From: Fictibacillus solisalsi
Lineage (GTDB): Bacteria > Bacillota > Bacilli > Bacillales > Fictibacillaceae
Assembly: GCF_900103485.1 (NCBI RefSeq)
Contig: NZ_FNHW01000001.1
Location: forward strand, 1,585,418 to 1,649,417
Direction: 5' to 3'
Length of the DNA: 64,000 nt
Below, piece by piece: positions 8,170 through 16,646 of the stretch. The notes below the pieces were generated by a model that was not told the DNA's origin, ran no database searches, and worked only from the letters and a program-made list of their open reading frames with translations. Numbering within the stretch: position 1 is the first letter of the stretch; every line of letters starts with the position of its first letter. A program made the position numbers and the translations under genes.

Positions 8170-9192
8170 TTATTGATTGAATTGAACTTCCTTCATTTCA
8201 GAAACCAAAACTCTTCGTCCTTCACGATTAGACTTTTCTGCTGCTTCATTAATAAGTGTCAGTTCACAAACATCATTTCTCGTTATCGTTGTTTTCTTAT
8301 CCATTAAGATGGAAGATATCCATTGTTCCATTGGCATGGGGTGTGCTTCAGGCATTTCGTCTGGAGTTACCCAACCGTCTTTCCCAACAGAAGAGCTGTT
8401 CAGCCTGACCTGATTTTCCTCGATGAGCAATGCTCCTTTTGTGCCGTATAACTCTAGCTGAAACGGGCTATTTTCCGATAAAAAACCCGTTTCTATCGTT
8501 CCAAGAGCCCCGGATTCGTAATGAATCAGCACGGCTGCATTCTCTTCCACCACTCTTTCACTGCTTTGCTGAAAGATGGCGGTGACAGTGGCAGCAGGGC
8601 CAGCCAGCCTGTTGGTCAAATAAATGGGATGGGCGCCGAGATCAATCAATGCCCCTCCTCCGCACGCTTCTTTATCAAAGAAATGTTCAGGAAGCCAGCC
8701 ATTTTTTCCGCCAGCCGAGGGAACCGCCCCGTTATGCGCGAGCCGGCAGCGGATTGAGGTTAAGTCACCAAGCCAGCCCTGATCCAAAGCATGCTGTGCA
8801 TACAAATAATAGTCCGATGTTAAACGGGGAAGGGAAACCATCAGCTTGATTCCCGCTTTTTCGGCCGCATCATAAATTTCTTCACACTCTGCGGTCGTAA
8901 ATGCCAGCACCTTTTCCGTAAACACATGCTTCTTGTGCTCGATGGCAGCCATAATGATTTCTTTGTGCTTGTTGGTCGGCGTATTCACGATGACCGCATC
9001 AATTTCTGGATTTGCCAATATACCTTCCAAGTCTTTTTCGAATCCCACGCCCAGTTCCTGCGCCCATTTTTTCCCGCGGTCTTCCTCTTCATCCCAAACC
9101 ATGCGAATGGCAATGGAAGGATTATTGTTTGCGTCTCTGGCATAGTCATCGGCATGAACATGCCATCGGCTCAGCATTGCTGCTTGTATCAT
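8170..9192 (-). CDS. Gfo/Idh/MocA-family oxidoreductase, second copy
   Basis: A 340-residue NAD(P)-dependent dehydrogenase. The N-terminal fold has only a weak glycine motif (MIQAAMLSRWHVHADDYARD), but the family core is present: HVFTEKVLAF in place of the usual EKP, and CGGGALIDLGAHPIYL. It is a distant paralogue of the following gene, so the pair may carry out two redox steps on one sugar, as in 3-keto-glycoside pathways (inference). CAGGAGTG lies upstream of ATG 9192. The gene begins 20 bp after the regulator gene. Confidence 0.85.
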   Translation of the reverse strand: MIQAAMLSRWHVHADDYARDANNNPSIAIRMVWDEEEDRGKKWAQELGVGFEKDLEGILANPEIDAVIVNTPTNKHKEIIMAAIEHKKHVFTEKVLAFTTAECEEIYDAAEKAGIKLMVSLPRLTSDYYLYAQHALDQGWLGDLTSIRCRLAHNGAVPSAGGKNGWLPEHFFDKEACGGGALIDLGAHPIYLTNRLAGPAATVTAIFQQSSERVVEENAAVLIHYESGALGTIETGFLSENSPFQLELYGTKGALLIEENQVRLNSSSVGKDGWVTPDEMPEAHPMPMEQWISSILMDKKTTITRNDVCELTLINEAAEKSNREGRRVLVSEMKEVQFNQ

Positions 9193-9212
9193 TCAAAATC
9201 ACACTCCTGTTA

Positions 9213-10358
9213 TTATGGTTTGCTGGTTTGTTTTACAGGTATTCTGTTTATCGAACACGTCGAATTTCCTTCAACAAGTTGAGCATCCAAAAATTCTTTT
9301 TTTATTCCAAGATTTCCTTTCATCATTTCCACTAAGCGGTTCATGGCCAAGCGTCCCATCTCTCTTTCATTTTGCCGGAGGTGTGTAAATTCCCATCCGC
9401 TTAGATTATTATCGTGTGCATCAAAGCAAAGGATGGAGAGATCCTCCGGTACACGCAGACCGAGCTGTTCAGCCGCCCGTTTGGCCAGGACAGCAATATT
9501 ATGTTCGAGCGCAAACAATGCAGTCATTTCCGGATGCTTCTTCATATGATTCTTGATGATTTCAATGTCTTGCTCAGGCGTGATGTCTTTGCTGAAGGCA
9601 GTCGGCAGCGATTTTTTTAAGTCCGTGCACCATAATTGCCGGTTTACGATTTTGTTTTGCTCCTCATAGGCTTGCAGTATGCCCGAAAAACGGTCGACAA
9701 TCGTTGTGGTTTCAGTGATGGAAGGCGCTAGAACGCCAACGTGTTCATGACCTAAATAAAATAAGTGTTTCATTCCTTGTTTCGCTGCTTTAATATTGTC
9801 GGTGGATACAAAAGCTGCCCCGACTCCTTTAAACGTACGGTCAATCAGAACCAGCGGATATTCCGCGATAATCATTTTTAAAATTTCCGTTCCATAATGC
9901 TCCGCCTGAGCAGGATAAAGGATTAAACCGTCTACCCCATACTCAATTAGCTGTCTGATTGCCTCTGCTTCTTTTTCAACAGAGCCAAGCGTCCGTTTCA
10001 ATATCAAGAAGCATCCCTCGCCGGCCGCTTCTTCAATACTGGATATCACTTTTGATACATAGCTGTCATCAAAATCTGTTATGACAAGTCCCACCAAAAA
10101 GTTATTTTTACTTTTTTCGAGCGTCTCAGAACTTTCCTCATTGTCCTTCATGTCGGAAACAAACGTGCCTTTTCCACGCTGGCGGAAGACGAGTCCTTCT
10201 GTAACCAGCAGCTCGATGGCTTTTTTGCTTGTAATCCTGCTTACTTGAAACGAGTCCGATAACTCTTTTTCAGAAGGCACGCGTTCACCTGCTGCGTATC
10301 TGCCATTCATGATGCTGCTTTTAATTGATTGATAGACTTGTTTGTATAAAGGCTGCAT
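9213..10358 (-). CDS. AraR-like regulator (GntR DNA-binding domain, LacI/PBP1 sensor)
   Basis: The start is ATG at 10358 (MQPLYKQVYQSI), with GGAGTGG five bases upstream; the longer open frame to 10448 lacks a start signal. Residues 1-70 are a GntR winged helix (PSEKELSDSFQVSRITSKKAIELL). From about residue 85 a periplasmic-binding-protein-like sensor follows (FLVGLVITDFDDSYVSKVI). This fusion is the AraR class, in which a sugar effector releases a repressor. It lies inside the transporter operon with its own promoter and an inverted repeat, indicating autoregulation. The effector is unknown. Confidence 0.88.
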   Translation of the reverse strand: MQPLYKQVYQSIKSSIMNGRYAAGERVPSEKELSDSFQVSRITSKKAIELLVTEGLVFRQRGKGTFVSDMKDNEESSETLEKSKNNFLVGLVITDFDDSYVSKVISSIEEAAGEGCFLILKRTLGSVEKEAEAIRQLIEYGVDGLILYPAQAEHYGTEILKMIIAEYPLVLIDRTFKGVGAAFVSTDNIKAAKQGMKHLFYLGHEHVGVLAPSITETTTIVDRFSGILQAYEEQNKIVNRQLWCTDLKKSLPTAFSKDITPEQDIEIIKNHMKKHPEMTALFALEHNIAVLAKRAAEQLGLRVPEDLSILCFDAHDNNLSGWEFTHLRQNEREMGRLAMNRLVEMMKGNLGIKKEFLDAQLVEGNSTCSINRIPVKQTSKP

Positions 10359-10379
10359 AAAACCACTCCAAAACCAGAA

Positions 10380-10414
10380 ATATGTATACGAAAATTTGGA
10401 AAACGCATACATAT
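10380..10414. promoter_or_regulatory. Inverted repeat operator at the AraR-like regulator gene
   Basis: ATATGTATACG (10380-10390) and CGCATACATAT (10404-10414) are inverted copies matching at 10 of 11 positions around a 13-bp AT-rich spacer. The inner arm starts 2 bp from the predicted -10 box, so bound protein would cover the start site. Confidence 0.6.
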
Positions 10415-10416
10415 TT

Positions 10417-10445
10417 ATTATACCTAAATGGTCAGACAATTCTAA
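10417..10445 (-). promoter_or_regulatory. Internal promoter of the regulator gene
   Basis: On the minus strand TTAGAA (10445-10440), a 17-bp spacer, then consensus TATAAT (10422-10417). Confidence 0.55.
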
Positions 10446-10468
10446 CACCCATGCTTATCTCTGTAACT

Positions 10469-11302
10469 TTATCCCTTTGACGCTCCACCAAGGCTGAAGC
10501 CCTGTGACATGAACCGCTGGGAAAAAATATAAAGCACGATTGCCGGGAAGGTATACAGAATTGAAAAGGCGGCTAGTTTTCCATACTCCACCATGCCAAA
10601 GTTTCCGAAAAACTGATAAATGGTAACCGAAGCCGGCAATTTTTCCGGTGTTTGAATCAAAATATAAGGAACAAAGAAATTGCCCCAGCTTCCTGAAAAG
10701 GTAAAGATGCCGACTGTACAAATTCCGGGAATCATTAAGGGAGCCACAATTCGTTTGAGTCCTTGCCATACGGAAGCGCCATCAATCCATGCTGATTCTT
10801 CAAGTTCAAGCGGAACAGCATCCATAAAATTTTTCAGCATCCAGATCGCATAAGGCAAGCCGGCAGCTGTTAAAAAAAACATCGTTCCCCACAATGAATC
10901 TTGAAGCTTCATGTAAATAAAAAGTTGATAAACCGGGACCATGACTGCCGTTATTGGCAAAGAGGTCATGAATAAAATGGTGAACATAAACGGCTTTTTA
11001 TACCTGAGCTGATACCTGGATAGAGGGTACGCAGCAAGACCTGCCACAAGGACAACGAGCAGCCCTTGTCCCAATGAGAGAAGCAGCCCGATGATAAACG
11101 CACGGATATTTACAGGATCCGTTATGACACTCTTAAAATTATCCATTGTAAATGCTGATGGTACTTTAATCGAAGAATTGGCATTGGGATCCACCGAAGC
11201 AACAACCACCCAAAGTAGTGGCAGAAGGAACAAAACACCAATCACCGTTAAAATGCTGTACGGCAGCACTTTTTCAACCTTTATCGATTTTCGTTTCATC
11301 AT
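10469..11302 (-). CDS. Carbohydrate ABC transporter permease (MalG/AraQ type)
   Basis: A 277-residue inner-membrane subunit with six predicted helices and the cytoplasmic EAA loop ELEESAWIDGASVWQGLKRI, which docks the ATPase. It is the MalG-like partner of the permease encoded just upstream. No ATPase gene is in the operon, so a shared ATPase of the MsmX type is probably used, as with other Bacillus CUT1 importers. An AGGAGGGAGA site precedes tandem ATG codons at 11302 and 11299. The gap to the upstream permease gene is 8 bp. Confidence 0.9.
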   Translation of the reverse strand: MMKRKSIKVEKVLPYSILTVIGVLFLLPLLWVVVASVDPNANSSIKVPSAFTMDNFKSVITDPVNIRAFIIGLLLSLGQGLLVVLVAGLAAYPLSRYQLRYKKPFMFTILFMTSLPITAVMVPVYQLFIYMKLQDSLWGTMFFLTAAGLPYAIWMLKNFMDAVPLELEESAWIDGASVWQGLKRIVAPLMIPGICTVGIFTFSGSWGNFFVPYILIQTPEKLPASVTIYQFFGNFGMVEYGKLAAFSILYTFPAIVLYIFSQRFMSQGFSLGGASKG

Positions 11303-11310
11303 TCTCCCTC

Positions 11311-12243
11311 CTACACTTTAACCTTCATCGATTTTAAATAAAGTACACTTACAAGCACTCCAATTAATAAAAGGATCAGCGAAATGGCCGTTCCATATCC
11401 GAGCTGATAGTTTACAAAGGCCTGGTTGTACATAAAAATAGGCAGCGTCTGTGTTGATGTTCCAGGACCCCCTCCTGTCATTGCGTAAATCAATGTGAAC
11501 ACGCCCAACGTTTGAAGAGTAACCAGTATCATGTTGGTAACCACTGAGCCTTTGATCATAGGCAATACGATTTTGTAAAGCACCTGAAACCGTGAGGCAC
11601 CGTCCACCACCGCGGCCTCTTCAATGCTTTTGGGCACATCATCAAGCGCTGCCTGAAAGACCAGCATGGAAAACGCCGTTCCATGCCAGATGTTTGCGAT
11701 TATGACGCTTGCCATCGGAAAAGTGAAAAGCCAGGCCACTGGCTTTAAGCCTACCTGCTGAAGCAGTGCATTTAGTGTTCCACTGTCATTTAAAAATGCC
11801 ACCCAGCAGAATGCCACCACAATCTCTGGTGTTACCCACCCGGCTATGATAATAATTCCGATCACACGACGAAATGCAGGATTTTTTTCTTTCATCAAAA
11901 GAGCAAGAATAAATCCAAGCACCTGCTGGCCGATGATGGCCGAAAAAAGCAAATATACAACGGTCTTCATCACGCTGATCCGAAAGTTGGGATCCTGAAA
12001 CATATTCATGAAGTTGCTGAATCCAACAAACTGTGTGGCTTGGGCCTCACTGCCTGTCAGCGATAAATTGGTAAACGCAAAATAAAAAGTTAAAAGAATG
12101 GGTCCAATAAAGAAAACAAGCAGCAATAACCAAGCCGGCAGCAAGAATAGAGCGGAAGCCAACAGCTTTCTGTTTTGTTTTTTACGAGAGGCAGATCCTC
12201 CATCAACCGCAGTTGACGGAGAGATCACAGGGTTTGCGTCCAC
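11311..12243 (-). CDS. Carbohydrate ABC transporter permease (MalF/AraP type)
   Basis: A 310-residue CUT1 permease with the EAA loop SIEEAAVVDGASRFQVLYKI and six main membrane helices after a basic, disordered N-terminus. The start is GTG at 12243 with AAAGGAGTGA upstream. It pairs with the MalG-type permease and the lipoprotein gene that precedes it by 25 bp, forming a complete substrate-binding and membrane module that imports an oligosaccharide or glycoside. Confidence 0.9.
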   Translation of the reverse strand: MDANPVISPSTAVDGGSASRKKQNRKLLASALFLLPAWLLLLVFFIGPILLTFYFAFTNLSLTGSEAQATQFVGFSNFMNMFQDPNFRISVMKTVVYLLFSAIIGQQVLGFILALLMKEKNPAFRRVIGIIIIAGWVTPEIVVAFCWVAFLNDSGTLNALLQQVGLKPVAWLFTFPMASVIIANIWHGTAFSMLVFQAALDDVPKSIEEAAVVDGASRFQVLYKIVLPMIKGSVVTNMILVTLQTLGVFTLIYAMTGGGPGTSTQTLPIFMYNQAFVNYQLGYGTAISLILLLIGVLVSVLYLKSMKVKV

Positions 12244-12268
12244 AAGAAATCACTCCTTTCCATACAAG

Positions 12269-13651
12269 TTAACGTTCGATCACCTTGTCTTTCCCCACAA
12301 CGCGAGTTACGTTTTTCTTGTAGTTTTCAACCGCCTGTTTTGGTGAAAGTTTATTTGTTACCACATCTTCAACAGTTGACTGAATGACCGTTGATACTGA
12401 AGGATATTTATCAACAGATGGCCTGAAATGAGTGTTCTTTAAAAACTCTGATGCCTCTTTAAACATCGGTAGATCCAAATACTCCTTCTCTTTGGACACA
12501 TCTTCACGCGGTGACAGGTTGTTTTCTTTCAGCAGCAATTTAAGGTTATTTTCTTTGGTGGACACAAATTTAATGAATTCCCACGATAAATCCTTGTTGT
12601 CAGATTTTTTTGGAATGGAAAACGCCCATCCACCCGACATGGAAGTCGTTCCCGGTGCCTGTCCTTTTTGTGTAGGCATCGCCGTATAGCCAAGCGTATC
12701 AAACGCCTCTGGCCAAGGAGCCGGCCCGTCCTTCCGGTAGTTTCCAGCCTGCCAGATTCCGTCCAGGCCGATCCCAATTTTCCCTTTCGGCATCAGCTGT
12801 GTATAGGCGATCGTTCCCCCCTGCCCATTGAGAACCTGTGATAAATTCGGTCCGAGCTTTTCTTTATAAATGGTATCAATGAACGTATACGTATCCAGCA
12901 GACCTGGGCTGTCAACAATCCATTTTTGCTTATCCTCATCGTATAAAGGATCTTCAGTTCCGTACAACAGCATTTCAAATGTCTGCATGGATGTGGCTTC
13001 ACCTGTTGCTTTTCCGGAGTTCATCCACATAGGAATCACGTCAGGGGACTTCTTTTTAATCGTACGTGCAGCGGTTAATATATCATCCCACGACTTGGGC
13101 TCCCAGGGGACAGGCAGTCCTGCTTTTTTAAATACGTCCTTGTTGTACCAAAGTCCGCGTGAATCAGTATTAAAAGGCACCCCATACGTTTTGCCGTCCT
13201 GTGCTTTTACACCATTTTTAACATTATCAATATAGTGATCCCATTCATTCCAGCTTTTGATCCTGTTATCAAGCGGTTCAAGGTATCCAGCGCTTGCATC
13301 GGAGTTCACCATAAAGGTATCTTCTGTCACGATGTCAGGAGCTGATTGATCCGACTTTAGCATGAGCGCTACCTTTGCAAAATAATCACCTTCCGAAGCG
13401 CTGATGGGCGATAACTTGATATTTGCTTTCGGATGCTCTTTTTTAAATGCTGGAATTATGTCGTTATTCAACCATTGTGTGAGTCCTTTATTCGTTCCTC
13501 CCCCATCACGGAACGTGATGCTGATGGTGTTTTTATCACCTGCTGTTTTTTTCCCTGAAGCAGAATCACTGTCCGAACATGCCGAGCTGAAAAGGACACT
13601 TCCTGCGATCACTGTAACAGCCGCCAGTTTTTTATAGCTTTTTACTTTCAT
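12269..13651 (-). CDS. Sugar-binding lipoprotein of ABC importer, first gene of operon
   Basis: This 460-residue extracellular solute-binding protein (family 1, MalE/AraN-like) has a type II signal peptide: basic start MKVKSYKK, hydrophobic core, and lipobox FSSAC with Cys25 as lipidation site. The mature part contains the family motif YGVPFNTDSRGLWYNKDVF. A very strong GAGGAGGGG ribosome binding site precedes ATG 13651. It heads the operon to the two permeases, the regulator and the two dehydrogenases, and sits behind a CcpA cre site. Confidence 0.92.
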   Translation of the reverse strand: MKVKSYKKLAAVTVIAGSVLFSSACSDSDSASGKKTAGDKNTISITFRDGGGTNKGLTQWLNNDIIPAFKKEHPKANIKLSPISASEGDYFAKVALMLKSDQSAPDIVTEDTFMVNSDASAGYLEPLDNRIKSWNEWDHYIDNVKNGVKAQDGKTYGVPFNTDSRGLWYNKDVFKKAGLPVPWEPKSWDDILTAARTIKKKSPDVIPMWMNSGKATGEATSMQTFEMLLYGTEDPLYDEDKQKWIVDSPGLLDTYTFIDTIYKEKLGPNLSQVLNGQGGTIAYTQLMPKGKIGIGLDGIWQAGNYRKDGPAPWPEAFDTLGYTAMPTQKGQAPGTTSMSGGWAFSIPKKSDNKDLSWEFIKFVSTKENNLKLLLKENNLSPREDVSKEKEYLDLPMFKEASEFLKNTHFRPSVDKYPSVSTVIQSTVEDVVTNKLSPKQAVENYKKNVTRVVGKDKVIER

Positions 13652-13704
13652 TTCAACCCCTCCTCAATAATAATGGAATGTATGTAGATTCTTGGAGGCA
13701 AGGA

Positions 13705-13718
13705 TGATAGCGCTTTCA
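13705..13718 (-). promoter_or_regulatory. CcpA cre site (perfect consensus)
   Basis: The minus strand reads TGAAAGCGCTATCA, which fits TGWAANCGNTNWCA at every position. It lies 50-60 bp downstream of the predicted start site and 54 bp before the lipoprotein start codon, a position suited to roadblock repression by glucose. Confidence 0.8.
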
Positions 13719-13775
13719 GATGAATGTAAGAAAACATCCCCCTTTCTGAATTTTCAGTAAATAGTTCCTATCCAT

Positions 13776-13805
13776 AACTTAAATGATATAGATGATATAT
13801 GTCAA
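13776..13805 (-). promoter_or_regulatory. Predicted promoter of the carbohydrate operon
   Basis: On the minus strand a consensus TTGACA (13805-13800) is followed, at 17-18 bp, by a weak TTAAGT/TAAGTT -10. A poor -10 fits a regulated promoter. Confidence 0.45.
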
Positions 13806-13817
13806 TATAATATTTAA

Positions 13818-13843
13818 TAAAAAAAGAAGACATTTCTGTCTCC
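13818..13843 (-). terminator. Terminator of the Fpg-like gene
   Basis: GGAGACA-GAAA-TGTCTTC (minus) forms a 7-bp stem with a tetraloop, followed by T7. Confidence 0.8.
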
Positions 13844-13869
13844 TAAACAATTCTTATGGGTTTTATTGA

Positions 13870-14679
13870 CTATTTCTGGCATTCGGGACACGAAAATGAT
13901 TTTCTGGAATTGATCTCTGTTTTTTTAATAAGTGATCCACAGCGTCGGCAAGGTTCGCCTTCTCTGTCATATACCAGCAAGTGGTGGTTATATCCACCTG
14001 TCTTGCGATCTTCTTTATAGGTAGGATTCTCCATATATCCTCCGTATTCAATCCCTCTTGTGAGTACAGGTTGAATAGCATGAAACAGCACGTGCACTTG
14101 GTCATTAGTCAATTCAGTCGCCTTTCTTTCCGGCTGCAGCAGGGCCTGCCAGCAAATTTCATCGGAATAGCAATTTCCAATCCCTGCAATAAACTTCTGG
14201 TCAATCAGCACTGCTTTCAATGTTCCCCTTTTTTTGCTTAGCCGCTCTCGAAAGGTTTCTTCTGTAAAATTGGAAGCTAACGGTTCTGGGCCCAGTTCCT
14301 CCAATTTATCTTTCACTTGCGCTGATGTTAATAAATGGAGGTATCCCAATCTAAGACCAATAAAATACAGCTTTCGTTCACCAAAAGACAAAATGACCTG
14401 CTTGTTTCTGTCGGGATTGTCTTCGTCATTTCCAATGTACATCCATCCTCCGAGCATGAGATGAAGAAGCAGGGCATATCCATTATTCAATTGGAATATC
14501 AGATGTTTAGCCCGCCTTCTGATGTCGGTAATCACAGCTCCGCTCACTTGGGCAGTGAAAAGCGATGGAGTAAGATTAATGGATTTTTCTCGGTTGATCT
14601 CCACTTGCGTTATGGGCCTTCCTTTTAACTGATTGGACAATATTGTTCTAAAGGTTTCCATTTCGGGCAATTCTGGCAT
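13870..14679 (-). CDS. Divergent Fpg/MutM-family DNA glycosylase
   Basis: The 269-residue protein keeps the catalytic N-terminus PELPE (Pro2 nucleophile, Glu3), the phosphate-binding Lys in RRRAKHL, and the C-terminal zinc finger CRRC...CPEC. By comparison with Geobacillus MutM, the lesion-probing residues differ: HLRMEG is replaced by HLMLGG, and the RKFG segment by RLGY, so the equivalents of Met77 and Phe114 are Leu. This is probably a paralogue of canonical mutM, which normally sits with polA, and may favour other lesions than 8-oxoguanine (inference). The start at 14679 has GGGAG upstream. Confidence 0.8.
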   Translation of the reverse strand: MPELPEMETFRTILSNQLKGRPITQVEINREKSINLTPSLFTAQVSGAVITDIRRRAKHLIFQLNNGYALLLHLMLGGWMYIGNDEDNPDRNKQVILSFGERKLYFIGLRLGYLHLLTSAQVKDKLEELGPEPLASNFTEETFRERLSKKRGTLKAVLIDQKFIAGIGNCYSDEICWQALLQPERKATELTNDQVHVLFHAIQPVLTRGIEYGGYMENPTYKEDRKTGGYNHHLLVYDREGEPCRRCGSLIKKTEINSRKSFSCPECQK

Positions 14680-14794
14680 GTTTCAAAACTCCCGTCCCTG
14701 TTATTTGACGTTTAGTATTTGCCATTTTTCTTTTGTTCAGACATGAAAGTTTATATTGCTGGTTACAATATCAGGGAAGAACAGGAGGTACAGC

Positions 14795-15151
14795 ATGAGC
14801 AGTTTGATCATAAAACTTATAGCGATTCCCGTTGTGTTAATTCTTTCCGCCCTTTTCTTTCCTGGTGTACATTTTGAAGATTATTGGCAAATTGCCGTTG
14901 TCGCCATTACCCTGGCAGTTCTTGGTGTGCCACTGGAATATTTTGTCTTAAGAAGAGGAGTGCTCTGGATCAGTGTATTTATTGATGTTCTGGTTTCCTG
15001 GATCCTTGTTTACTATGCGTCGAATTTTCAATGGGAGGCATCTATGACTTGGTATGGGGCGTTATTAACGAGCGTGTTGCTCGGTGTTTTAGAATATGTA
15101 ACTCACCGATTCCTTTTGGCAACCCACAGAGCACATAGCGAACCTGTTTAA
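14795..15151 (+). CDS. Small membrane protein, YndM-like (DUF2512)
   Basis: The start is ATG 14795 with AGGAGGT five bases upstream; the open frame extends to 14756 without a signal. The 118-residue product has four hydrophobic segments (from LIIKLIAIPVVLILSALFF to the helix before the charged tail THRFLLATHRAH) and fits the DUF2512/YndM family of Bacillus membrane proteins of unknown function. It is divergent from the Fpg-like gene and convergent with serA. Confidence 0.75.
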   Translation: MSSLIIKLIAIPVVLILSALFFPGVHFEDYWQIAVVAITLAVLGVPLEYFVLRRGVLWISVFIDVLVSWILVYYASNFQWEASMTWYGALLTSVLLGVLEYVTHRFLLATHRAHSEPV

Positions 15152-15160
15152 CCATAAATA

Positions 15161-15202
15161 AAAAAGGCGGTCATTCCAGGAGTGGAATGACCGCCTTTTT
15201 TT
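15161..15202. terminator. Bidirectional terminator between yndM-like gene and serA
   Basis: A perfect 13-bp stem, 15166-15178 with 15183-15195 (GGCGGTCATTCCA arm), is flanked by A5 and T7. It serves both converging genes. Confidence 0.9.
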
Positions 15203-15215
15203 CGTACGAAGACTA

Positions 15216-16415
15216 TTAAATGACACGTGTTGTTACAATGCCTTCAATGTTTCTAATTTTTTCTTCCAGTCCCGGAATGACATCTCCGTTTACCTTATTA
15301 TCAATATCAACAATAGTATACGCATATCCACCACGGCTTCGGTTTACCATGTCGGCAATATTCAAATGATAGCTGGATACCGCTTGAGTGATTTGCCCGA
15401 CCATATTGGGCACATTTTCATGAAATGCGGCCACTCGAAGCTTACCTGTATATGGCAAAGATGCGTTTGGAAAGTTAACGGAATTCTTGATATTTCCAGT
15501 TTCCAAAAAATCTTTGACCTGGCGGGTAGCCATAATGGCACAGTTTTCCTCAGATTCTTTTGTGGATGCGCCAAGATGCGGAATAGAAACCGTATTCTTC
15601 ATTTTCAGCACATTTTCGTTTGGAAAATCTGTAATATAGCGGCCAACTGTTCCGTCTTCCAGTGCGTCCAGCATATCATCTTCGTTCACAAGCTCACCAC
15701 GGGAGAAGTTCAGAATATGCACACCGGGCTTCATTTCGTTAAAGGCCTTTTGATTGAACATTCCTTTTGTATCTGGAGTAAAAGGTACATGAACCGTAAT
15801 ATAATCACATTCTGCGTACAGTTGCTCAATTGTCATCGCCCTCTGGACATTTCTTGACAGGTTCCATGCTGTGTCCACAGAGATGAACGGATCAAAACCG
15901 ATGACATCCATGTCAAGATCGAGTGCATCATTCGCAACAAGCGCACCTATCGCACCTAAACCGATCACGCCAAGTGTTTTTCCTTTGATTTCTTTTCCGA
16001 CAAACTGCTTTTTTCCTGCTTCAACCAGCTTTGGAATTTGGTCTCCTTCCCGCTCAAGGGTTTTTGTCCAGGCTATGCCTGCAAAAAGGTTACGGGAAGA
16101 AGCCATCAGTGTAGTAAGAACCATTTCTTTTACAGCATTTGCATTTGCACCTGGAGTATTGAAAACAACAATTCCCTTCTCTGTGCATTGATCGACTGGG
16201 ATATTGTTGACCCCGGCTCCCGCACGCGCGATGGCTTTTAATTCATCACCGAATGTTAAAGAGTGCATATTAAAGCTTCGTACAACAATGGCGTCGGGAT
16301 TTTCACTTTCATTATCAATCTTATATACCTCATTGCTGAAAACCTTCAATCCGCTTTCTGCGATATTGTTCAAGGTTTTGATGGTCTTTACTCTTTCCAA
16401 TGCAGTTGTGGTCAT
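15216..16415 (-). CDS. serA: D-3-phosphoglycerate dehydrogenase, short ACT form
   Basis: The start is ATG 16415 (MTTTALERVK), with GAGGAGAGA upstream; the frame open to 16649 runs back through an RNA structure and is not coding. The 399-residue enzyme has the NAD-binding motif GVIGLGAIGALVAND and the catalytic region NFSRGELVNE and IPHLGAST. An ACT domain occupies about 325-399. It lacks the extra domain of the 525-residue B. subtilis SerA. It catalyses the first step of serine synthesis. The riboswitch-like leader links it to one-carbon and purine status. Confidence 0.9.
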   Translation of the reverse strand: MTTTALERVKTIKTLNNIAESGLKVFSNEVYKIDNESENPDAIVVRSFNMHSLTFGDELKAIARAGAGVNNIPVDQCTEKGIVVFNTPGANANAVKEMVLTTLMASSRNLFAGIAWTKTLEREGDQIPKLVEAGKKQFVGKEIKGKTLGVIGLGAIGALVANDALDLDMDVIGFDPFISVDTAWNLSRNVQRAMTIEQLYAECDYITVHVPFTPDTKGMFNQKAFNEMKPGVHILNFSRGELVNEDDMLDALEDGTVGRYITDFPNENVLKMKNTVSIPHLGASTKESEENCAIMATRQVKDFLETGNIKNSVNFPNASLPYTGKLRVAAFHENVPNMVGQITQAVSSYHLNIADMVNRSRGGYAYTIVDIDNKVNGDVIPGLEEKIRNIEGIVTTRVI

Positions 16416-16492
16416 TTTGGTTCTCTCCTCTTTTTTATGGGTTTTCTGTCTCGCCTTTTTGCCAAAGATAAAAGTGAACATGCCTTGACAAA

Positions 16493-16531
16493 TAAACGAA
16501 AAGAGGCAAAGGGATATAATCCCCTTACCTC
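16493..16531 (-). terminator. Leader terminator of serA
   Basis: On the minus strand GAGGTAAGGGG (16531-16521) and CCCTTTGCCTC (16513-16503) pair with a G-U and a bulge, followed by TTTTCGTTT. It directly abuts the 3' end of the aptamer, as expected for an expression platform. Confidence 0.8.
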
Positions 16532-16606
16532 TGCCCAGGCGAACGGCAACGACACTATGTGCTCCCTCGCGGTGATCCGCGTTTCGCCAGTTACACATAG
16601 CCTTTA
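16532..16606 (-). ncRNA. ZTP (pfl) riboswitch aptamer upstream of serA
   Basis: On the minus strand CTATGTG (16600-16594) pairs with CACATAG (16561-16555), enclosing the conserved ACTGGCG, a small CGCG hairpin and GGGAG. This is followed by GCCGTTCGCCTGGGCA, whose CGCC can form the pseudoknot with GGCG. These are the hallmark parts of the ZMP/ZTP-sensing pfl motif, which turns on purine and one-carbon genes. A terminator follows immediately. I identify it from memory of the consensus; a covariance search would settle it. Confidence 0.85.
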
Positions 16607-16617
16607 GATTTTGTACC

Positions 16618-16646
16618 ATTTTATCAGACTTTACTGCACTCATCAA
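16618..16646 (-). promoter_or_regulatory. Predicted promoter of serA
   Basis: On the minus strand TTGATG (16646-16641), a 17-bp spacer, and TAAAAT (16623-16618), just upstream of the aptamer. Confidence 0.65.
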
